Source of the DNA: an uncultured Lachnospiraceae bacterium
GTDB lineage: Bacteria; Bacillota; Clostridia; Lachnospirales; Lachnospiraceae
Assembly (NCBI GenBank): GCA_910584585.1
Contig: CAJUBP010000013.1
Coordinates: 15,226-79,225 of the forward strand
DNA: 64,000 nt
Direction of reading: 5' to 3'
The translations under genes and the position numbers were made by a program. Below, in pieces: positions 16,701 through 24,408 of the stretch; within the stretch, counting starts at the first letter, position 1; each line of letters starts with the position of its first letter. The notes under the pieces were generated by a model. That model had not been told where the DNA came from, made no database searches, and saw only the letters and a program-made list of their open reading frames with translations.

Positions 16701-18191
16701 TTCCTGGTAACGGGTATTGAACTGTTCTTCCACCCGGTCATAGCTTTTGATTCTGCTTTTTAATTCTCCGGCCCACAGGGCGTTTTTCCGCAGATTTTCT
16801 TCCAGTTCCTCTAATAACCGCTGCTCTTCCTGCAGCTGTCCGGCAGTCTCTTTCCTTTGGCTCTGGTTCTCTTTCAGGCCGGCTTCGGTGTTTTTCAGCG
16901 CGGACTGATAATGACTGCACAGCAGAGAACCGATCCCTTTCCGTTCCGGTTCCAGATCTTTGTCTTTCTCCCTGGCCACCGCAAGCTGCTGGCAGGCCAG
17001 TTCCCATTCGGCCTTTTCCTCATTTACCGCTTCCTGCTGTCTGGCGCAGAGAAACAGATTCAGCATGGTGCGTATTTTCTCCGCTTCCCGCTCCAGCCCC
17101 TCTTTCTCCAGTTCAATCATGTCCCGGCTGCTGGCATGGAATTTCTTCTCTTCTTCCAGGCGGTAATATTCCTCCGATAATTTCTCATAGGTCAGCCGTT
17201 CCATCTCCAGGAGAAGCTTCTGCATCTCTTGCTGGTTGTCCTGTTCTTTCCGGGCGTATTCCTGATGAAGCCCTTCCAGTTCCCTTTGAAAACAGGCAAT
17301 CCTGTTTTCCTGGAAATCCACTTTCTGACCGCTTTCCTGGTAATTTTGGTTCTTAACCCCAATCCGATCCGCTTCCTCCTGAAAGAGACGAATGGTATCC
17401 CGCCGCTTGATTTTAGACTGGTTGTCCTTGTACTGGCCCACATATTTTTCCAGAATGGACTGAAATTCCTTCATCCGGTTCCGCTCTTTGTTCAGCTTAT
17501 TCTCCACCGCATCCAGAAACCATTTTTCCACCAGGCCCTTTTCGTCCTTGCAGTCCGCGAACAAATCGGACAGGCCCGACTCTTTCAGATTCACTTTCTT
17601 AATAATGGTTTCCCATTCCTTGCAGTTGATCTGGTACTCCGCCAGTTTGTCAAAATACTGTCTGGATTGGGCCGGGTTATTCATGTCAAAACTGAAAAAA
17701 TTCACCGAGCGATCTCTTTTATAACCGTCAAACATCTGACGGCAGGCGGCAAAACTCTTGAGAATAATTTCCCGTTTTCCCTTTTCCACCACAGGCAGGC
17801 GGTGAATATCCTGCAGACAGGAATCTTTGTATTCGCTGACAAAATTCACCATATCCAGATTTTCCAGGCTGCCCTCTTCCATCTCCTGGCTCTTGCGTAC
17901 CATCATTCCGGTCATCACATAGCCGGCTCCCTGATCCAGCGCCCATTCCACTAAGATAAACGAAGGCTTTCCGGTGGTAAAATAGCTTTCAAAGGGACGG
18001 TCCTTGGCGTCCCGGTAGCGCTTGTGGACAAAGGGCGCCGTCATCATCTGCACCAGCACCGATTTCCCGCCGCCGTTTCTTAAGGACAACAGCGTGCTCT
18101 CCCCGTTAAAATGGAAGGTCTCGTCGCTGACACGGATATTGTTATTGTTGTAATTGATATTGATCAGTCTCACCGCATTGATTTTACTCAT
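13770..18191 (-). CDS. jetC: Wadjet SMC-like ATPase JetC
   Basis: The ATG at 18189-18191 (MSKINAVRL) has GGAGG at correct spacing, giving 1473 residues; an in-frame start 4 codons earlier is less well placed. It has a MukB/SMC-like layout: N-terminal Walker A NGGGKSVLVQMM near residue 40, then about a thousand residues of Glu/Gln/Lys-rich coiled coil. A globular hinge-like section lies around 640-760 (GVHIVYGMEWLKKNGYP). The C-terminus carries the ABC signature RNSGGEGFLSAF and Walker B-like KVLLMDNPFAQTNASH. In Wadjet it forms the DNA-loop-extruding motor with JetA and JetB, which senses circular plasmids and presents them to JetD for cleavage. It is the last gene of the four-gene operon, 18 bases after jetB. 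Confidence 0.93.
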   Translation of the reverse strand: MSKINAVRLININYNNNNIRVSDETFHFNGESTLLSLRNGGGKSVLVQMMTAPFVHKRYRDAKDRPFESYFTTGKPSFILVEWALDQGAGYVMTGMMVRKSQEMEEGSLENLDMVNFVSEYKDSCLQDIHRLPVVEKGKREIILKSFAACRQMFDGYKRDRSVNFFSFDMNNPAQSRQYFDKLAEYQINCKEWETIIKKVNLKESGLSDLFADCKDEKGLVEKWFLDAVENKLNKERNRMKEFQSILEKYVGQYKDNQSKIKRRDTIRLFQEEADRIGVKNQNYQESGQKVDFQENRIACFQRELEGLHQEYARKEQDNQQEMQKLLLEMERLTYEKLSEEYYRLEEEKKFHASSRDMIELEKEGLEREAEKIRTMLNLFLCARQQEAVNEEKAEWELACQQLAVAREKDKDLEPERKGIGSLLCSHYQSALKNTEAGLKENQSQRKETAGQLQEEQRLLEELEENLRKNALWAGELKSRIKSYDRVEEQFNTRYQEQLLRNILGEYEPGSMEIFGEVCRKSIEENIRLKGAKNRELEQAKNRKNSLERSQYRRNEEKAFAVAQKEQQEKQRELYEKELSKRRDILKYLELEESALFEEEKIFQAADRKLLEIESLRRNLEKEENELQKEYQRLTEGRVLELPPELAQEFEKAGVHIVYGMEWLKKNGYPRQKNRELVRSHPFLPYALILSEGEAEKLSRISGSIPTGFPIPIVLRKSLEQQGKERDGNLLAFPGVRFYLRFNENLLDEEKLKQLAEEKQRQIEKKQELIAIRKKEYGDYFAWKEQVKNQQVCKENYQENQRQLQELEENIEKLEQEIRLASQELSGLQETISGLEREVRNLEKQIEILEQKKRDFAELSKAYEEYQENRRQQEKCRKEEQHLTESQKLSRLKEEKLQEKQQTLRNLQSDLEREQEKQQEQLGLYQSYEGVNLQEISEEIRKRLPTERSELEARYRAVTAAVSREIHSLEEQEVRTGRRYQKACGELDHLSAKYQVTSDQWAEVAYSRKEETHQEIQLEDRRRKLKIKEGLWNEEDKQTALLAQQMQERVKRMAEECGRDCPLPKEEIRSEDFEACRNQLEYQRRELEKIEKSLQIRLNSYNENLTALAEYSELQVKEEVEWEEDFAGMDAKGLRNFKGILLRDYNKYRGDQREAREQLVSVLNAVVRMEQFQEDFYRKPLEAMLELSGDAQQVQRQLDTTLQSYQSLMEKLEVDISLVEKEKNKIVELLEEYLQEVHQNLGKIDHNSTITIRERPVKMLKIQLPSWEENESLYRLRLEDFIDELTKKGIGIFEQNENAQEYFGVQMTTRNLYDTVVGIGNVQIRLYKVEEQREYPITWTEVARNSGGEGFLSAFVILSSLLYYMRKDDSDIFADRNEGKVLLMDNPFAQTNASHLLKPLMDMAKKTNTQLICLTGLGGESIYNRFDNIYVLNLVAANIRQGMQYLKGEHMRGSEPEELSVSQIEVVQQELIF

Positions 18192-18209
18192 GGTTTCCTC
18201 CATCCTGCA

Positions 18210-18923
18210 TCATTCTCTGTTTTCCCCCAGCACCTTAAGGATTCTCTGATAATTGTTCTGATTTAACAGATTCCAGTCCATGAAGCTGTCTAACTTTCTT
18301 GTGGTTTTTATCATTTCATCCTGTTCTACATATTCAATCAATCCCTGCTTCTGCAGAAACATCAGGATGTGGTATAAAAATCCTTCCTTGGTAGTTCTCG
18401 CCCGGGTGGATTTCTCATCGGACCGGAGCGCTTCATAGGCTTCCATCATATTGGAAAAGGCAATTCCTTTCTGCTCTTCTTCTTCCTCCGAAACATTCTG
18501 CACCCCTTCTTTCAGCCGCTGGGAAATGCAGTTCTGCAGCTCTCCCACCCGCATGTACTCCCGGGATTTGCTGCTGCTTCCCTGCCCGTCAAAAAACTCT
18601 GCCAGAAGGGTCAGAATCACAAACTGGGACAGATAATAATCCTTGTCCGTACCGTTGGATTTGCACAAAACTGCCTTAAGCTGGGGCTTGGAAAAGCCCA
18701 GAAAATTATTTTCCTCTTTGGGAATCAAATAGATGACATTGCCGTAACGCTCGATGTTGCACATGGCAATCTCCCCCTGAGATTTCACCAGATTCTGCAC
18801 AGCCTCCTGCTCCGCGTAGGCTCGGTACAGCCTTTGTTCTTCCTCTTCCTGCAATTCGTGATGCTCTAGCAAATAATAGAAAATCTCCTGACTTTGGCGG
18901 ATCTCCTCTGTCTCATAGCCCAT
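18210..18923 (-). CDS. jetB: Wadjet accessory subunit JetB (MukE/KITE-like)
   Basis: The ATG at 18921-18923 (MGYETEEIRQ) follows GAGGAGG and starts two bases after the jetA stop, giving 237 residues; an in-frame start at 18965 overlaps jetA and lacks support. The protein is small and helical with winged-helix-like segments, as expected for the KITE subunit that binds the JetC neck, though no catalytic motif is visible. Assignment rests on position between JetA and JetC, size and overall pattern. Confidence 0.87.
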   Translation of the reverse strand: MGYETEEIRQSQEIFYYLLEHHELQEEEEQRLYRAYAEQEAVQNLVKSQGEIAMCNIERYGNVIYLIPKEENNFLGFSKPQLKAVLCKSNGTDKDYYLSQFVILTLLAEFFDGQGSSSKSREYMRVGELQNCISQRLKEGVQNVSEEEEEQKGIAFSNMMEAYEALRSDEKSTRARTTKEGFLYHILMFLQKQGLIEYVEQDEMIKTTRKLDSFMDWNLLNQNNYQRILKVLGENRE

Positions 18924-18925
18924 GC

Positions 18926-20539
18926 TTATTCCTCCTCTGTTATCCGTATCTGCACATTGGAACACCGGATGCTCTTCTTCTCTCCGCTTTCATCCAAAAT
19001 ATCTGAAAATACAACTACTTTTCCATCCGGAATCCGAAAGGTTTCAATCTTCACAATCCCAAGAAATTCCCTGCAGTTCTGGGTTAAATGCAGAAGAACC
19101 AGATTCAGCTGAAATTCCCCGGACTGCTCCTGGATATATTCGCTCTGCTCTTTCCGAAGGGCCACAAGATCAATCTCCTTATTCCGAATCAATTCCACCA
19201 TAATTTCCTTAAATATTTCCACATTGGGAATCAGCGTCTTTCTGTCTTCTTCCGAAATCTGCTCCGCAATCTCTTTTAAGGAAATTTCTCCCTGTTTTGC
19301 CGCCTGCCGCAGAAGGTAGGCAATGCTCTGCTCGTAACGCTTTAATTTTTCCCGGCGGATCATTTCCTGCTCCCGCTCCCATTCCCCCGGGTCAAAATCC
19401 AGCATTTCCTCGGAATCTGTTTCCGCCTTTCCCCGCAGAGGCTTCTGTAACTGAAAAGCCCGGTTCAAATTGTAAATTTTATCGATCTCCTGACAAAACA
19501 GGGGCCGCAGAAAATACTCCAGACGCTCCAGGCTTTCCGGCTGTTCCAAAACTTTGTCATACAATTCCGCCCGCATGGGGAACCGCCGGATAAAGGACAT
19601 CTGGGACAAAGCCTCCAATTCCTTGGTATATAAAGATTTCAGGTCAAAATGGCTGTTTAAAATCTTCTGATGTTCATCTATGGTCCGGTTTAAGTACTGC
19701 TCAATCTCTTTTAAGTGATTCAGCTTTTCTTCCTCTTTCTCCGTGAGCCTTCGCACATTGATGTTGGACTCTTCCAGCTCCTTTGCCCGGGTCTTCACCA
19801 GTTCCCGGTAGTTCTGAAATTTCTGCTTGGTGTCGCTGATGGTCTCTAAATTTTCATTCAAAATCTCCTGATAATCCTTCACAGAATAGTTCAGCGCGTT
19901 CCGGCGGATTTTCCCCATGGCCTCCTGAATTTTCTGGAGCTGAATGCGCAGAAGGTTGAACACATTCTTGATTTCATCCACTGCCTTGTCGTAGCTCTGC
20001 TTCTCAAGATGCATCTGAAAAATCATTTCATGGATGGTCAGCTTCATATTATTTTCAATTTCCAGTGTGGATAAAAGAAGATTATAACCGTCGTCGGTGA
20101 GATAATAAGAAGTGCGCTTCACATCCTGCTGGCTGTACACAATCCGGTTGGCCACATAGCTGATATTGATCTGCTGGTAGGATTTCTGTTCAAAATTAAA
20201 TCCGGAAAAGTACATCACTTTTCCTTCGTTGGAAAGAATGACATTTACAATAAAATCTCCCAGGGCCCGGCATTCCTCAAAGTTCATGTTTTTCTGGAAA
20301 TACTGCATGTTGAGGTTGTCAATATAGGCGCCGATGTCGTCCATGGTGCAGTGTTCTTCTTTCAGAGACTGTTCCATGATGTATAACAGCACTGCGAAAA
20401 TCATGTTGAACTGCTCATCCATTGTCTGGAATTCGTATTTTTTCCAGGTGGCTTTTTGGAGACTGTTTTGGACTAACACGGCGTAAAGGCCTACGTTTTT
20501 CATTCGTCTGGGAAAATGTTTTAAAAATTCGTATTGCAT
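18926..20539 (-). CDS. jetA: Wadjet kleisin-like subunit JetA (DUF5716 type)
   Basis: This 537-residue protein starts at MQYEFLKHFPRRMKNVGLYA behind AAAGGAG. The N-terminal half resembles winged-helix segments (YYLTDDGYNLLLSTLEIENN), followed by a helical coiled-coil middle and a C-terminal winged-helix-like part. In Wadjet it is the MukF-like kleisin that bridges the JetC heads and binds JetB. Sequence character and gene order fit the clostridial form, which I recall as type II rather than the DUF3375/DUF4194 type I form. The subtype needs a profile search. Confidence 0.88.
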   Translation of the reverse strand: MQYEFLKHFPRRMKNVGLYAVLVQNSLQKATWKKYEFQTMDEQFNMIFAVLLYIMEQSLKEEHCTMDDIGAYIDNLNMQYFQKNMNFEECRALGDFIVNVILSNEGKVMYFSGFNFEQKSYQQINISYVANRIVYSQQDVKRTSYYLTDDGYNLLLSTLEIENNMKLTIHEMIFQMHLEKQSYDKAVDEIKNVFNLLRIQLQKIQEAMGKIRRNALNYSVKDYQEILNENLETISDTKQKFQNYRELVKTRAKELEESNINVRRLTEKEEEKLNHLKEIEQYLNRTIDEHQKILNSHFDLKSLYTKELEALSQMSFIRRFPMRAELYDKVLEQPESLERLEYFLRPLFCQEIDKIYNLNRAFQLQKPLRGKAETDSEEMLDFDPGEWEREQEMIRREKLKRYEQSIAYLLRQAAKQGEISLKEIAEQISEEDRKTLIPNVEIFKEIMVELIRNKEIDLVALRKEQSEYIQEQSGEFQLNLVLLHLTQNCREFLGIVKIETFRIPDGKVVVFSDILDESGEKKSIRCSNVQIRITEEE

Positions 20540-20553
20540 GTGGGCTCCTTTGG

Positions 20554-21537
20554 CTAAAAGTCTTTCATATTTAAAATCTCCTGGGGGATATATTTTCCCG
20601 CTTTCAAAATATTCTTCATCTGCGCTGCAGTGTCTGCTGAAAAATAGTTAAAAAAATCCCCTTTCAAATTCTGGTTCTGGCCCTGGCTAGCCTCCGGCAG
20701 GGTGTCCGGCTGTTTCGCTTTTTCCAGCATTTTCTTATATGCCGCTGTGAAAGGAACCGGTAGCTCATAAGTCCCTCGCTGTCTGGCAAGGCTTTCATAG
20801 ATTCCGATTCCCTCGTAATCCAAATCACCGAAATAATAGATTTTGTTTCCTTCCGCCTGCATGTAAGGTTCTGCGGAAAGGGCGAAATCCTGGAAGGACT
20901 TCACGACGCGCTTTCCGCCGCCGTAAATCAGAGTTCCGAATTTCTCGCCCAGTATATTGGAATGTCCTTCCAGAAGAAATCTGCGCATACTGAAAAAGGT
21001 GTCTTTGTTTTCCAAGATCAGCATATTCTGGGGGATTTCTCTGGTGCTGGAATAATAGGCAAAGGGTTCCGCCGTCTCGTACAGGTTGAGAAAATCCAAA
21101 GAAACGCCGCACCGTTTTAGTATTTTCACGCCCTGTTCCCGGGTGAGGAATTTCTCACGGCTCCAGATTTCAAAACTGCGCTCGTTGCGGGATTCCGGCT
21201 GTTCCAACAGGGAACGGTTTTCCCTCAGATAGCGGCTGAGCATCAATACCCAGGAGCGGTCTGTCTGATAGGCCTGTAAATGGGAGAGGTAATATTCGAT
21301 GGAAATCAACGGCTCTAAGCCGTATTTCAGTTCTTCTTCCAATTCCTGGCGGGAAGGCTCATTTGGTTCTGTGATCCAGTAGGACAGGGACAATGCAGGC
21401 TTTTTGCCGTTGGTTCCTGCTTTTTTCACCGGTTTTAATTCGCCCTGTTCTAACAAGTTCATGACGCGGGCATACTGCTGCTGATAGGAATCGCCGGGAT
21501 GCTTCGCAAACAGTTCTTCCAGAGAAATTCGCTTCAT
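20554..21537 (-). CDS. jetD: Wadjet nuclease JetD (Toprim-like, DUF2220)
   Basis: This is a 327-residue protein whose start has GGAGG ahead. The C-terminal half holds the Toprim-type acidic sites: the Glu in MLILENKDTFFSM near residue 180, then the Asp pair in YYFGDLDYEGIGIYE near 230. The N-terminal half is helical with winged-helix character. It is the nuclease that cuts the extruded plasmid. Here it is first in the operon, and 14 bases separate it from jetA. All motifs appear intact. Confidence 0.92.
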   Translation of the reverse strand: MKRISLEELFAKHPGDSYQQQYARVMNLLEQGELKPVKKAGTNGKKPALSLSYWITEPNEPSRQELEEELKYGLEPLISIEYYLSHLQAYQTDRSWVLMLSRYLRENRSLLEQPESRNERSFEIWSREKFLTREQGVKILKRCGVSLDFLNLYETAEPFAYYSSTREIPQNMLILENKDTFFSMRRFLLEGHSNILGEKFGTLIYGGGKRVVKSFQDFALSAEPYMQAEGNKIYYFGDLDYEGIGIYESLARQRGTYELPVPFTAAYKKMLEKAKQPDTLPEASQGQNQNLKGDFFNYFSADTAAQMKNILKAGKYIPQEILNMKDF

Positions 21538-21557
21538 GGGCGGGCCTCCGCTTCTTT

Positions 21558-21890
21558 TTGGTCATAGCTATTAGTATACTATCAAACCTGGAGGATTTCA
21601 AGAATTACTTTGGAATTCCCTGCTTTGTAATGGAAGTTTTATCCGACTCCACAGAAGAATATGACCGGAATGAGAAAATGCAGCTATACTGCAAGGTAGG
21701 AGTTTCTGAATACTGGATTGCTGACTGGCGCAAAAAACAAGTCGAAATTTATATGTTTGATTGGAAAGATGACGATACCTCTTATCCATATCTCTACAAA
21801 ACCGTCACGGAACAGAATAAGGATGATCTGCGGCTTGTCATGTTCCCGAATTTTAAAATCACATTTGATGAACTTTTTGATATTGAGTAA
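21558..21890 (+). pseudogene. C-terminal fragment of a Uma2-family (DUF820) nuclease-like gene
   Basis: The readable frame gives about 110 residues. From SNLEDFKNYFGIPCFVMEVL onward it matches the second half of Uma2-type PD-(D/E)XK proteins, with the characteristic EVLSDSTEEYDRNEKMQLY and GVSEYWIADWRKKQVEIY. The N-terminal half, normally 70-90 residues, is missing, and no ribosome site is seen at the alternative TTG start. The break coincides with the promoter of the Wadjet operon, so acquisition of that operon may have truncated the gene (inference). About 215 bases after its stop hold nothing recognisable. Confidence 0.75.
21573..21601 (-). promoter_or_regulatory. Wadjet operon promoter
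   Basis: On the minus strand the -35 TTGAAA (21596-21601) and -10 TATACT (21573-21578) are 17 bases apart, about 36 bases upstream of the jetD start. This is a near-consensus housekeeping promoter, which suggests constitutive expression. It overlaps the truncated 5' end of the Uma2-like fragment. Confidence 0.75.
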
Positions 21891-22107
21891 AAATCGATAT
21901 GCAGGATAAATCTAGTACAGCAGTTTTTTGATACTCATATACTATGAAAGATGCTTTTAACCGGTATATTTCCAGTTAAATGCTTTGGCTGTTAAATTGT
22001 ATTGTTAAATAAAATTAAGGATGCTTTGAGCCATTTCCGCTACGGATTTATAGCTGCCTTTTTTAAGGATTCCGGGTCATAACACTGAGACAGTTTCACT
22101 TTCGGGG

Positions 22108-22240
22108 TTGAAAAATTTATGTATGTGGTTTATAATATGCTTAACAAGAGAACCGAAAGCTAGATGAAGCCTAGCCGCCGGTAAAATGGTTTTATAAAAA
22201 TAGCGCCTTAGTTTACCAGACCGAGGGCGCTATTTTTTGC
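22108..22240 (+). ncRNA. Antisense RNA of the interrupted toxin locus, with promoter and terminator
   Basis: A strong promoter (TTGAAA at 22108-22113, 17-base spacer, TATAAT at 22131-22136) faces right. The predicted RNA starts near 22143 and ends in a hairpin with T-run at 22196-22238 (AAAAATAGCGCC against GGGCGCTATTTTTT). That hairpin is also the terminator of the convergent toxin message. The RNA is about 95-100 bases, has no open frame, and overlaps the 3' end of the toxin gene, as antitoxin RNAs of TxpA/RatA-like pairs do. Confidence 0.7.
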
Positions 22241-22313
22241 ATGTAATATTGATAACAAGAGTTGCAACTGCGCAAAGCATAATTACGAATGTGAATAAAT
22301 CACTATAAGGGGT
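22230..22313 (-). pseudogene. 3' part of a split holin-like toxin gene
   Basis: On the minus strand the frame TPYSDLFTFVIMLCAVA..., ending in Lys-Lys then TAG at 22230-22232, has a single hydrophobic segment and a basic tail. This is the pattern of the putative holin-like toxins (Hol_Tox). No start codon exists here: the frame is entered from the integrative element. The missing first three codons and ribosome site lie at 25992-26015, on the other side of the element. Confidence 0.75.
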
Positions 22314-22435
22314 TATACCTTTTTATGTTTTTGTTTCGTGAAAGCCTTTATTTACGGGGCTTCCGGGATTTTTCAGTGTCTTGCTTTTTCCGGGTTGACA
22401 CACGTTTGACACCTTTTTTATTTTTTGTGTCCTTA

Positions 22436-23629
22436 TCAGAAATCTACCGCTAATTCGTCAATCCTGTCAAACTCATCCCTTATCCGGGAACTGTCTGCAA
22501 CGTGGGTGTATGTCTGCATGGTTATGGTGACATTTGCGTGGCCCATGACTTTCTGCAATACTTTTATGTCCATCCTGTTTTCAGCCATCCGGGTGCAGAA
22601 CGTGTGGCGCATGGTGTGTGCCGAAATGGACGGAAAAGGGTTCCCGGGATTTTCCATGTCCATTGCGCTGGCTATATGCGCAAGCAATTTGTTTACCGAA
22701 GTCATTAAAAACGGTCTGCCAGTCCTTGTGATAAATATGAAATCCCGGCAACCTCCAACCTCAAAGCTGTTGCGGTCTTTCCCTGACATTGCGTTAAGCT
22801 GTTTTTGCTGGATAAAGGCATTGTATACCTTGTCTGACATTGGAATAGTGCGTATGCCGGATTTTGTTTTCGGCGTGCTTATGCGGTACTCCATCCCATT
22901 GCCGAAATTCTTATAAATCAGCGTATGCCGGATATGGATTTCTTTCTTCCCCATGTCCACGTCATCCCATGTAAGCCCTACCAGTTCGCCACACCTTACG
23001 CCAGTGCCGAGCATTACCGTAAGCATAGGATAATAACGTTTATACCTGCTGTCGGACTTCACAAATTCCATAAGCTGTTTCTGCTGTCCCACCGTTAAGG
23101 CTTTCTTTTCCTCCGGCTCACGCCCGTAATCTTTCCAGACTGATTTCGCCGGGTTCCTGCGGATAATGCCATCATCCACCGCCATTTCAAGGGCAGGGCG
23201 TATCAGGTTATGTATGCGCCTGATACTGTTTTTTGCCAGTCCCTTCTGGGACAGCCCAGAATAAAGTTTTTTAATGTCGGAGGGGAGGACGTTCACAGCC
23301 TTGTATTGACCGATTGAATCTTCCACGTGGTTCTTCCATGTGGAGCGGTAGCCGGCAAGGGTTGATTCGGAAATTTCCTTTGTTTCAAGGTAATTCTGGA
23401 ACAGGCTGTTCACGGTTAGTTTCTTCAAGTTCCCGTCTGTCCTGATATTGTCGTTTATGTCCGCATTTACAGCCTTTTCCTTTTCCCGGAGTTCCGGTAA
23501 ATCTTTTGCGTAGATATTTTTCCTTTTTCCGGTTTTCTGGTCTGTATAACGGTAGACATAGCGGCCGTCTTTCCGTTCAGTTTCGCCATTCCTCAATACC
23601 CTGTTCCTGCTGTCTTTCCTGTTTGCCAT
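22436..23629 (-). CDS. Tn916-family tyrosine recombinase (integrase)
   Basis: This 397-residue protein has an N-terminal arm-binding domain of about 70 residues (KDGRYVYRYTDQKTGKRKNI), a SAM-like core-binding domain (about 75-170) and a catalytic domain. All active-site residues are present: Arg in GTGVRCGELVG, Lys in TPKTKSGIRTIP, HTMRH, GHANV and the Tyr nucleophile in TYTHV. The start has AAAGGA ahead. It would excise and insert the surrounding element. No separate excisionase gene was found. Confidence 0.95.
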   Translation of the reverse strand: MANRKDSRNRVLRNGETERKDGRYVYRYTDQKTGKRKNIYAKDLPELREKEKAVNADINDNIRTDGNLKKLTVNSLFQNYLETKEISESTLAGYRSTWKNHVEDSIGQYKAVNVLPSDIKKLYSGLSQKGLAKNSIRRIHNLIRPALEMAVDDGIIRRNPAKSVWKDYGREPEEKKALTVGQQKQLMEFVKSDSRYKRYYPMLTVMLGTGVRCGELVGLTWDDVDMGKKEIHIRHTLIYKNFGNGMEYRISTPKTKSGIRTIPMSDKVYNAFIQQKQLNAMSGKDRNSFEVGGCRDFIFITRTGRPFLMTSVNKLLAHIASAMDMENPGNPFPSISAHTMRHTFCTRMAENRMDIKVLQKVMGHANVTITMQTYTHVADSSRIRDEFDRIDELAVDF

Positions 23630-23687
23630 AAAATACCATCCTTTCTTAATTCCCCGGTCTTTTATGGCATGGCTTTTGTATGCCTTT

Positions 23688-23716
23688 ATGATACCATAAG
23701 GTTGGGGGGATGTAAA
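23688..23716 (-). promoter_or_regulatory. Integrase promoter
   Basis: On the minus strand TTTACA (23711-23716) and TATCAT (23688-23693) are 17 bases apart, about 60 bases upstream of the integrase start. The first TGACAC motif of the adjoining array begins six bases further upstream, so proteins binding that array could control integrase expression. Confidence 0.6.
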
Positions 23717-23721
23717 TTAAT

Positions 23722-23892
23722 TTGACACAGAAACTGGTGTCAGAAATGAGAGGTTTTGACACAAAGAATGGTGTCAGCGGTTGGGAATTTTGACACCAGA
23801 AATGAACAGGGACTGGTGTCAATGTTGGTGTCAGAATTGGTGTCAGATTGGTGTCAGTGTTGGTGTCAGAATTGATGTCAACACTAATGTCA
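23722..23892. repeat. Iteron-like array of GGTGTCA motifs with about 12-bp period
   Basis: The first half has dispersed copies in both orientations (23722, 23736, 23757, 23770, 23791). From 23815 a regular tandem series follows at 23815, 23827, 23839, 23850, 23862, 23874 and 23886, the last two degenerate. The period is 12 bases with one 11. Related TTGACAC motifs occur beside the left end (about 22395-22412) and the right end (about 25829-25868) of the element, which suggests arm-type recombinase or accessory-protein sites. Confidence 0.85.
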
Positions 23893-24277
23893 GGATTGAA
23901 ATGTTGCTTATATACCTTACTGGTTTTTGCTATGCCATAGCGTAATGTGCCTGTCCCCCTGATTTTCCAAACAGTGGCAGTGTGTGTATTTTATGCAGTT
24001 TGGGGCGCACAGGTCTTGCAGGCTGGGAACCGCTGTTTTCCCGGCTTTTGTAGCTGTTTTTTTGTTTTGTTCATTTTCCGGGGTAATACTAGCCCCGGAA
24101 AGCGCATGGCGGTGTCCCCCCTCTATCCCCACCCGCTCCGCTGGAAGGAACGCATTCCGGCGCGGCGCGCCTCCATGCGCCCCTTCTAGTTCCGCGCCTG
24201 TGGACGGAGGGCGCATGGCGTCGTACATCCGCAAACATGTGCAGATAAAGTTTGTCGAAGCGTGTCGAAAATATAAA
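23893..24277. other. Region without a supported gene inside the integrative element
   Basis: This GC-rich stretch of about 385 bases has open frames on both strands, but none has a ribosome site or a recognisable product, and their compositions look like translated non-coding DNA. I see no RNA gene or repeat in it. Confidence 0.6.
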
Positions 24278-24306
24278 TTGACAATTTATTTACTAAATCT
24301 TATAAT
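24278..24306 (+). promoter_or_regulatory. Perfect consensus promoter
   Basis: TTGACA at 24278-24283 and TATAAT at 24301-24306 are separated by exactly 17 bases. It drives the secreted protein gene starting at 24409, with a leader of roughly 95 bases. Confidence 0.85.
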
Positions 24307-24408
24307 TTTAGGCATAGAAGTAGGCACAGAATAACGCCGGGCGCATATGATAAAGAATATGAGTGGGTATCCGGCATAGCACAGATGAAAAAGGATGGAG
24401 GGATTTAT

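Noticed and set aside
22143..22240. Short plus-strand transcript considered as a riboswitch or 6S-like RNA
   Set aside because: Its terminator is shared with, and its body is antisense to, the 3' end of a toxin frame, and no downstream gene is controlled. An antitoxin RNA explains it better.
23815..23892. Possible short CRISPR array (regularly spaced GGTGTCA repeats)
   Set aside because: The unit is 12 bp with a 7-base core and no 25-40 base spacers, and there are no cas genes. It is an iteron-like binding-site array.
23917..24234. Minus-strand 105-codon frame upstream of the integrase
   Set aside because: No ribosome site, composition typical of translated GC-rich non-coding DNA, and competing frames of similar length on the other strand.
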